Assembly (NCBI GenBank): GCA_021846485.1
Contig: JAJZWW010000219.1
Span: forward strand, 1 to 5,898
Direction: 5' to 3'
Length of the DNA stretch: 5,898 bases
Source: Actinomycetes bacterium
GTDB lineage: Bacteria; Actinomycetota; Acidimicrobiia; Acidimicrobiales; Palsa-688
In this document: positions 1-5,898 of the stretch, piece after piece
Layout of the letters: each line of letters opens with the position of its first letter
Numbering within the stretch: the first letter of the stretch is position 1
Position numbers and translations under genes: made by a program
Notes under the pieces: model-generated
Databases searched by the model: none
Seen by the model: the letters and a program-made list of their open reading frames with translations, nothing else
What the model was told of the DNA's origin: nothing

Positions 1-4
1 TGTA

Positions 5-38
5 GGGTGGCGGGGAGGAGCTTCCCCTCCCCGCTCCC
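5..38 (-). ncRNA. Group II intron domain VI with candidate branch-point A
   Basis: A 9-bp stem GCGGGGAGG/CCTCCCCGC (34-26 with 18-10) extends by two more pairs to a short AAG loop. A basal GGG/CCC helix (38-36 with 7-5) lies below an asymmetric internal loop. The unpaired A at position 8 (T on the plus strand) is the seventh base from an intron end at position 2, which is the usual place for the lariat branch point. The placement follows the family rule; branching itself cannot be seen in sequence. Confidence 0.7.
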
Positions 39-41
39 GTC

Positions 42-74
42 AAACCGGACGTGAGCCTCTCGACTCATCCGGCT
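42..74 (-). ncRNA. Group II intron domain V (catalytic hairpin)
   Basis: On the minus strand this is a 33-nt hairpin beginning AGCCGGA, with the AGC catalytic triad at 74-72. The lower stem is AGCCGGA with TCCGGTT. The upper stem is TGAGTC with GGCTCA, closed by a GAGA tetraloop. The two-nucleotide CG bulge is on the 3' side. The triad, the bulge and the GNRA loop are all in their family positions. This is the strongest single piece of evidence that 1-671 is a group II ribozyme and that it is structurally intact at its core. Confidence 0.92.
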
Positions 75-671
75 TCCTCCTCCGGCTGGCCCGCATAAGG
101 CTCCTCTCTGTCGCCAGATTGGCCAAACGGTCCAGCAGGTAGGTCAGGGCCTTCGCTCCAGGGCCATTACAGCCCCTTCATCACTACAACGCCCTGATCC
201 GCCCCAGTGCGCCGCATCCGGTACTCTCGCCTTCGGCTTTCGGCCTCGGCGTACTCCCGTTCCCCCACCCTGGGGGACAACGGCACGACTGGTTCCCGAG
301 TTCTGTACAAGAGCCCGCACCACCTTCTTGCCCCCTATACGCCGGACACCGCCTGGCCAGGAACGAGAACCACCTGCCAGACTGATCCCAGGAGAGTCTT
401 GCGCCCCTGGTTCTGATGTCGTCTAAGCCTTTCGACGCGTCATCGGAAGGTTCGCTTTCGCTCAACTCCGTGGTGCACACCTGACAGGGGTTCCCCTGCC
501 TTTTCCCCGCAACGCTAAGGACCCCCGCTCTTGACGGACGCCCCTTGCGGTGGTTTGGGACCCCTCTCTCGCGGAGCTGATCCCGGAGGGCCAGGGAGCG
601 GACCTTCCACTCCTTCCTCCATCTCTTGTACAGCATTCCTTCGGCTATCCACCTCCAGATTCTCGGCACAC

Positions 672-2176
672 CAAGTCCTGGCAGTCCTCCCAGGGGACCA
701 GCTGGGCGGCCCAGTTGGCATAGGCCCCCGATCCCCGCACGGCCACGTCCCCGGTCCGCAGCTCGGTGGCGAGGTAGGTGAACACGGCCGCCTCGAAGTG
801 GCGCCGGTCGAGGCGCCCGGGGCTGGCCCGGACCAGGCGCTGCCAGGCCTCGGAGAGGCGAAGGACAGATCGATGACCCGTTCGCCGGCGTGGTCGGGGA
901 TCAGGTCCCGGGTGAAGTGCTGATGGCCAAGAGCATGGTCGAGCGCGTCGAGCAGCGAGCGATCGGCGCTGGTCGCCTCCAGGGCCACAGTCCGGGCGAA
1001 GGCGAACATGGTGGCCCGGTCCCGACGGAGCTGGCGGCCCACGAGGGGTATGTAGTTGTTGGCGTGGTGGGCGGCAACCGACTCGATGTCGGCCAGCTCG
1101 GCGTCGAACCCGCCAGCTCGCTGAATCGCCTCCCTGGCCAGGCGGGCTGCCTCGGCGTCGCTCCCGGCCGGCCCCCGGGGGTCCAGGTGGGACAGGACCA
1201 CCCGGTAGTGCTCGATCAGTTGATCGGAGATCTCCGCCTCCCTGGCCCGGATGGCCTCCAGCTCCTCCCTGGCCCGCTTGGTGATGGAGGCCACCCGCTT
1301 GCAGAACATCTCGGCCAGATCGTCCCTGGCCCGGGCTCGGGACTCGTGCACCATGCAAGCCAGAAGGGCCGTGGCCTTGAGCGAGGCGACATGTCCCATG
1401 ATCTCGGCATCCGCGGCCTTGGCCTCGCCGGCGAAGTCGGCGATCTTGGCCTCGGCCACTCCCTCCAGCCATGCCCCCGCGTCGCCGAGGGAGTCGACCC
1501 AGGCCATGTGGGCCACCTGGGCCCGGAACGCCGACCACGACGCCCGCCCGGCCGCCTGCTTCAGGCGATAGTGCCCGCTCCTGTGCGACGGGCCTCCCAC
1601 GTGCAGGAGGGCATCCACCCCGGCCCGTTCGGTCTCGGTCATCCGACCCACGATGCGGGCGAAGATGGCCGAGTTCACCTCGTGGCGGATGCGGGTGGCC
1701 ATCTCGTCCAGGGTCGAGTAGCCGGGCAGCTCGAGAGATTCCTTCACCAGCAGCTCCAGGGCCACGTTGATGAGGTCCGGGGGGTGGTTCTTCACCTCCG
1801 CCGCCTCCCGGATGGCCCCCGAAGCGACCTGGCGGGCCCGCTCGGGATCGAACAGGACCCCGACGCACTCTCGCACCAGCTCCCGCTGGAGCTTGGCGGT
1901 CCGCTCCGATCCGGGCTCGGGCATCGTCGCCGGCGACAGCTCCAGATGGCGCCGGATGTGGTCGACGACGACCTCGGGAACCCGCTCCCGCCTCGGGAAA
2001 TACCCGAGTCGCTGGAAGCACTTGAGCGACACCACCAGGGCCAGCAGGTGCCCGTCCGAACGGGTCAGGCCCCGTGCCCAGGCCACCTCGTCGGGGGTGG
2101 GGCTCAGCTCGCCCAGCTCGCGAGCCGTCACCAGACGGCCGAAGCGAGGGTAGGCGGTGCGCTCAATCGAGGTCAT
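672..2176 (-). pseudogene. tnpA: Tn3-family transposase TnpA, N-terminal part, frameshifted and intron-interrupted
   Basis: The protein begins MTSIERTAYPRF at 2176, a start block I recognise from many Tn3-family transposases (DUF4158-type N-terminal region). It continues with LKCFQRLGYFP (residues 51-61) and VPEVVVDHIRRHL (67-79). About 440 residues read in one frame down to DLSFAS. The family-like continuation EAWQRLV, then HFEAAVFTYLATELRTG and WAAQLVPWEDCQDL, is in another frame. A -1 (or +2) change near 852-856 separates the two: five bases, TCTCC, lie where three or six are expected. The gene is cut at 671/672 by the group II intron, inserted exactly after a codon (phase 0). Full-length TnpA is about 1000 residues, so the DDE catalytic domain lies beyond the left edge. 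The ATG at 2176 is chosen because homologues start there; GGAGGGG (2200-2194) is rather far upstream, about 17 nt. The frameshift could be a true lesion or a base-calling error. Confidence 0.85.
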
Positions 2177-2206
2177 CGTCGTGACACCCCGGTCCCCTCC
2201 TATGCC

Positions 2207-2222
2207 AGGGCCGACCGTATCA
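2207..2222 (-). promoter_or_regulatory. tnpA: Possible extended -10 promoter of tnpA
   Basis: On the minus strand TGATACGGT (2222-2214) fits an extended -10 element (TG, one base, then TANNNT). It would start transcription near 2207, about 30 nt before the ATG. No good -35 hexamer is visible 17-18 bp upstream. This is a pattern match only. Confidence 0.3.
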
Positions 2223-2281
2223 GGAGCGCCGGGAGCCGACCTGGACGGTCTGGAGGCCCCCGTCACTCCAGGTACTCCACG

Positions 2282-2319
2282 GCCTATTGCACCTTTCAGG
2301 CTTATGTGGGCTGTCCCCC
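2282..2319 (-). repeat. Candidate Tn3-family terminal inverted repeat (tnpA 5' end)
   Basis: Read toward tnpA, the segment starts with GGGGG at 2319 and continues through ACATAAG and TGCAATAGGCC. The GGGG outer end, the AT-containing interior in otherwise very GC-rich DNA, the approximate 38-bp length and the position upstream of tnpA all fit a Tn3-family end. The partner repeat would be outside the window, so the call rests on form and position. It implies that the transposon boundary is 37 bp past the malic enzyme stop codon. Confidence 0.55.
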
Positions 2320-2356
2320 TGCCCGGCCCGGACCGGAGCGCTCGACCCGGGATCGT

Positions 2357-3778
<1,422 letters not shown>

Positions 3779-3855
3779 GGGACCTCTTCCTAGCAACTCT
3801 CCCCGCTGCGCACAGGCCCGGCGACGGCCCGCCACGCCGGATACAGTGTCGTCGT
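3779..3855. promoter_or_regulatory. Divergent promoter region between malic enzyme and metal repressor genes
   Basis: A 77-bp gap separates the two divergent starts. On the plus strand TACAGT (3842-3847) fits a -10 hexamer and would start transcription at about 3854-3856, on or next to the repressor ATG, giving a leaderless mRNA as is common in actinobacteria. No convincing -35 is visible. On the minus strand the ribosome-binding site AGGAAGAGG of the malic enzyme lies at 3783-3791. A TAGGAA at 3792-3787 could be a weak -10 but overlaps that site. I see no clean 12-2-12 palindrome of the SmtB/CzrA operator type. Confidence 0.4.
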
Positions 3856-4272
3856 ATGAGCAGGCTTTCAGGTGTCCGTGGCACGGTTCGCTGCCCAGGC
3901 CGGGTGGTGGACACCGAGCGGGTGGCGCAGGTACGCACGGCGATGCCCGCCGGAGAGGACGTGGCCGACCTGGCCGAGGTGTTCGGGTTGCTGTCGGACC
4001 CGGGCCGCCTGCGCCTGATGGTGGCGTTGCTCGGCGGCGAGCTGTGCGTCGGCGACCTGGCGGTGGCGGCCGGCTCGAGCGAGTCGGCCACCAGCCACGC
4101 GCTGCGGATCCTCCGGGCCCACCGGGTGGTGTCGGTGCGCCGCTCGGGGAGGATGGCGTACTACTCGTTGGCCGACGCGCACGTGCGCACTCTGCTCGAG
4201 GTGGCCCTGGCCCACGTGGAGCACAGCGTGATGGTCCACCAGCACCCTGTCGGCTCCGATGTCCGAGGGTAA
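3856..4272 (+). CDS. ArsR/SmtB-family zinc/cobalt-sensing repressor
   Basis: This is a 138-residue winged-helix DNA-binding protein expected to repress the exporter gene that overlaps its 3' end and to release DNA when metal binds. The core has FGLLSDPGRLRLMVALLGG (43-61), the helix-turn-helix around LCVGDLAVAAGSSESATSHALRIL (64-86) and the wing VVSVRRSGRMAYYSLAD. The C-terminal helix carries Asp107, His109, His120 and His123, exactly the D-x-H-x10-H-x2-H spacing of the alpha-5 site in CzrA/SmtB sensors. The alpha-3 ELCVCDL metal motif is degenerate (ELCVGDL, second Cys missing), so sensing should rely on alpha-5. The ATG at 3856 is preferred because the domain needs no more upstream sequence and a -10 hexamer lies just before it; an in-frame ATG at 3772 would overlap the malic enzyme start. 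Zn(II) is the favoured ligand, Co(II) possible. Confidence 0.92.
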   Translation: MSRLSGVRGTVRCPGRVVDTERVAQVRTAMPAGEDVADLAEVFGLLSDPGRLRLMVALLGGELCVGDLAVAAGSSESATSHALRILRAHRVVSVRRSGRMAYYSLADAHVRTLLEVALAHVEHSVMVHQHPVGSDVRG

Positions 4273-5269
4273 AGGCCTCCCGGAGCCGCCGTCGGCTTCG
4301 TGCGACGGCGATCCCCTCCGCGGCGGGCCCCCCCGGCGAGGTGGTGGTCACGGCGGGGACCACGGAGGCCGCCGGGATGCCGGGGCCCGGGCAAGCGACA
4401 CCAGGCACCTGTCGGTAGCTCTCGGCCTGCTCGCCACTTTCATGGTCGTGGAGGTCTTCGCGGCGGTCGCGTCCGGGTCGCTGGCGCTGCTCGCCGACGC
4501 CGGGCACATGCTCACCGACGTCGCCGCGCTCGGCGCGAGCGTCTGGGCGGCCCGGCTCGCGACAAGGCCGGCCGGTGGCGTGTGGACCTTCGGGTTGAAG
4601 CGCGCCGAGATCCTCTCCGCCGCGGGCAACGGCGCCACTCTGGTGGTGGTCGGGACGGTGATCGCCGTCGAGGCGATCCGCCGGATGGTCTCCCCCCCGG
4701 CGGTGGACGGCTCGGTGGTGCTCGGCGTCGCCCTGGCCGGCGCGGTCGTCAACGTGGTCGTCGCCGCCCAGCTGTCCCGGGCCGACCGGGGCAACCTCAA
4801 CGTGCGCGGGGCGCTGGCCCACGCGCTCACCGACCTGTACGCCTTCGGCGCGACCGCGGCAGCCGGCCTGGTCATCGTGCTCACCGGGTGGCGGAGAGCC
4901 GACCCCCTGGCCTCGCTCCTGGTGGCGGTGCTCATGTTCTCCACGGCACGCGACCTGCTGCGCGACGCCGGCCGGATCCTGCTCCAGGCCGCCCCCGACA
5001 ACGTGGCGCTCGAGGAGGTGCGCGCCCACGTCGCCGGCGTCGAGCACGTCCTCGGCGTGCACGACCTACACGCCTGGACCGTCACCTCCGACCTGCCGAC
5101 CCTGTCGGCCCACGTGGTCGTCGAGGACCACTGCTTCGCCTCCGGCCACGCCCCCCAGATCCTCGACGCCCTCCAGGCCTGCCTGGGGGAGCACTTCGAC
5201 GTCGAGCACTCCACCTTCCAGCTGGAGCCGGCCAGCCACAGCTCCCACGAGCCGGGCCAGCACGCCTGA
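4259..5269 (+). CDS. Cation diffusion facilitator, zinc-type exporter (CzcD/ZitB-like)
   Basis: This 336-residue inner-membrane antiporter is predicted to export Zn(II), possibly Co(II) or Cd(II), in exchange for protons. The arm of about 48 residues is Gly-rich, with His31, Asp34 and His35, and is probably cytoplasmic and metal-binding. Six membrane segments follow (about 50-70, 76-98, 118-140, 152-171, 188-209, 214-230). The second has LLADAGHMLTDVAALG, giving His83 and Asp87. The fifth has ALAHALTDLYAFG, giving His188 and Asp192. This HxxxD/HxxxD pair marks zinc-type CDFs rather than the manganese type (DxxxD). The cytoplasmic domain (about 232-325) includes VHDLHAWTVTSDLPTLSAHV, and the tail has further His residues. 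The ATG at 4259 overlaps the repressor gene by 14 nt. No strong ribosome-binding site is seen, so translational coupling is likely. Later starts would remove part of the His arm but not the membrane core. Confidence 0.94.
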   Translation: MSEGKGLPEPPSASCDGDPLRGGPPRRGGGHGGDHGGRRDAGARASDTRHLSVALGLLATFMVVEVFAAVASGSLALLADAGHMLTDVAALGASVWAARLATRPAGGVWTFGLKRAEILSAAGNGATLVVVGTVIAVEAIRRMVSPPAVDGSVVLGVALAGAVVNVVVAAQLSRADRGNLNVRGALAHALTDLYAFGATAAAGLVIVLTGWRRADPLASLLVAVLMFSTARDLLRDAGRILLQAAPDNVALEEVRAHVAGVEHVLGVHDLHAWTVTSDLPTLSAHVVVEDHCFASGHAPQILDALQACLGEHFDVEHSTFQLEPASHSSHEPGQHA

Positions 5270-5313
5270 GCTGAGGTCAGTTGGAGGGCTGGGGCCCGGC
5301 GGGGACGCCGGGC
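5251..5313. terminator. GC-rich hairpins at the convergent gene junction, possible bidirectional terminator
   Basis: GCCGGGCC (5251-5258) is perfectly complementary to GGCCCGGC (5293-5300), and the stem can extend by AGC/GCT (5259-5261 with 5288-5290) across a two-base bulge. It would enclose both convergent stop codons. A competing hairpin GCCCGGC (5294-5300) with GCCGGGC (5307-5313) has a 6-nt loop. Neither is followed by a T tract in either direction, so this is at best a non-canonical terminator of the kind found in high-GC genomes. Chance pairing in GC-rich coding sequence is a real alternative. Confidence 0.35.
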
Positions 5314-5774
5314 ACGCGCTGCTGCAACCTCCCCGCCAGATGGACCAGGAAGGCCCGCACCGTCGACTCCGCCACCCGGTGCATCACCAGGCGGTCGAGC
5401 TGGCGGCCGAGCGGGCCGCCCGGGGGCTCGTACCTGCCACGGACCGTCAGCTCGGTGCTGGCCGCGCCGAGCGGTGCGACCTCCAGGTCCGCATCGAGGC
5501 GGGGGAACACCCCCGACAGGCCCCCTTCGACCTTCCACGAGAAGGCGATCAGGACCGAGTCGGCCGCCTGTCGGGTCGGTCCGATCTCGACGGTCACCGC
5601 CTTGCGCATCGCCAACGGCGCCGGCAGTGCCGGCCCGACACGTGCCCGGAGCTGCTCGGCGGCCCGCGCGGCGGCGCTCGTCGACTCGGCGAGCAGGCCC
5701 GCCACATCCTCTCCGAGCGCTTCGAGCACCTCGTGTCGGGGGCGCTCGATCACGATGAAGTCCTGTACGAGCAC
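5277..5774 (-). CDS. Small SRPBCC/START-like protein of unknown function
   Basis: This is a 165-residue protein with no signal peptide or membrane segment. The layout resembles the helix-grip (SRPBCC, polyketide-cyclase-like) fold. A first strand and helix, QDFIVIERPRHEVLEAL, are at 4-20. Middle strands include AVTVEIG (59-65) and VLIAFSWKVEG (74-84). FPRLDADLEVAPLGAASTELTVRGRYEPP (90-118) follows, and a long C-terminal helix DRLVMHRVAESTVRAFLVHLAGRL runs 127-150. Such folds often bind hydrophobic ligands, but nothing here identifies one. The GTG start at 5774 is supported by GGAGAGAGG, 7 nt upstream. The gene converges on the exporter gene, with 7 bp between the stop codons, so it is not part of the metal operon. 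Family assignment is moderate; that it is a real gene is more certain. Confidence 0.75.
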   Translation of the reverse strand: MLVQDFIVIERPRHEVLEALGEDVAGLLAESTSAAARAAEQLRARVGPALPAPLAMRKAVTVEIGPTRQAADSVLIAFSWKVEGGLSGVFPRLDADLEVAPLGAASTELTVRGRYEPPGGPLGRQLDRLVMHRVAESTVRAFLVHLAGRLQQRVPGVPAGPQPSN

Positions 5775-5898
5775 CGGCGTACCTCTCTCCCCCCGCCGCC
5801 CGAGTATCGGTCGTCGCCCCGGGTCGCCGCTAGGGTCGAAGGTCCCCCCGCGCGCCTGCGCCGCCTGCCGCCGCCGGAAGTAGCGTCAATTTGGATGG
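5775..5898. other. Upstream region of the SRPBCC-like gene, no gene seen
   Basis: No coding region is supported in these 124 bases. On the minus strand TTGACG (5892-5887) looks like a -35 hexamer, but nothing like TANNNT lies 16-18 bp downstream of it. GATACT (5807-5802) could be a weak -10 for the leftward gene. On the plus strand TAGGGT (5831-5836) could be a -10 for a gene starting beyond the right edge. All three are weak single-hexamer matches. Confidence 0.2.

Larger units (their letters stand above)
2..671 (-). mobile_element. Group II intron without an intron-encoded protein, inserted in tnpA
   Basis: Read on the minus strand, this segment starts with GTGTG (671-667), which fits the group II 5' consensus GUGYG. 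It ends in AC at 3-2 after a canonical domain V (42-74) and a domain VI hairpin (5-38). A conserved domain III-like stretch, with GTAGTGATGAAG followed by GTAATG and GGAGCGAAGG, lies at 187-148. The sequence CTGGCAG (380-374) is perfectly complementary to CTGCCAG in the 5' exon (684-678), as expected for EBS2-IBS2. It sits in a loop closed by the 7-bp stem AGAACCA/TGGTTCT. The total is about 670 nt. Domain IV, where a reverse transcriptase gene normally sits, is only about 70 nt (147-76), and no RT motif is visible in any frame. The intron would therefore need a protein supplied in trans to move, and perhaps to splice well. The exact 3' end is uncertain by a base or two because it coincides with the window edge. 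The open frames across it are RNA-structure artefacts. Confidence 0.85.

Noticed and set aside
76..147. Remnant of the C-terminus of an intron-encoded protein in domain IV
   Set aside because: A stop-free frame runs through this short stretch, but it is under 40 codons, has no RT, maturase or HNH motif I can recognise, and would end at the base of domain V. It is too short to support.
184..669. Open frame of 161 codons on the minus strand across the left region
   Set aside because: It lies inside the intron's structured RNA, starts within the 5' splice-site region and has no reverse transcriptase or other protein motif.
645..860. Programmed frameshift producing the continuous TnpA
   Set aside because: Tn3-family transposases are normally read in one frame, and there is no slippery heptamer or clear downstream stimulator at 852-856. 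A mutation or sequence error is simpler.
3801..3840. ArsR-type operator palindrome in the divergent gap
   Set aside because: Only short GC-rich partial repeats are present, such as GCGACGGCCCGC. None has the length or symmetry of known SmtB/CzrA operators.
3779..5062. Upstream extension of the malic enzyme reading frame
   Set aside because: The frame stays open, but this part is antisense to the repressor and exporter genes and shows no conserved motif. The ATG at 3778 has a good ribosome-binding site and the correct family length.

Overview
The window is very GC-rich DNA whose codon use, protein families and short intergenic spacing suggest a high-GC actinobacterium. This is an inference from style; no marker gene fixes the taxon. 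It has two parts: a nested mobile-element block on the left (1 to about 2319) and an ordinary chromosomal block on the right (2357 to 5774).

Left block, read on the minus strand. A Tn3-family transposon ends at about 2319 with a candidate 38-bp terminal inverted repeat. Its transposase gene tnpA starts at 2176 and reads leftward. After about 440 codons the reading frame shifts (near 852-856). About 60 codons later the gene is interrupted at 671/672 by a group II intron. The intron occupies about 671 down to 2, in the same orientation as tnpA. It has the GUGYG 5' end, a textbook domain V, a domain VI with a candidate branch-point A, and an exon-binding sequence that matches the 5' exon over 7 nt. 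It has no room for a reverse transcriptase: domain IV is only about 70 nt. The 3' half of tnpA, with the DDE catalytic domain, lies beyond the left edge.

Right block. An ACT-domain malic enzyme gene (minus, 3778-2357) is divergent from a metal-sensor/metal-exporter pair on the plus strand. The sensor is an ArsR/SmtB repressor (3856-4272) with an intact alpha-5 zinc/cobalt site. The exporter is a cation diffusion facilitator (4259-5269) whose start overlaps the end of the repressor gene. Its membrane metal-site residues are those of zinc exporters. Together they look like a self-contained zinc (or cobalt) efflux operon, with derepression when metal is in excess. A convergent gene for a small SRPBCC-like protein of unknown function (minus, 5774-5277) ends 7 bp from the exporter stop, with GC-rich hairpins at the junction.

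The most notable item is the nested arrangement: an ORF-less but structurally intact-looking group II intron inside a frameshifted Tn3 tnpA. I see no CRISPR array, tRNA, rRNA, or phage or defence system in this window.
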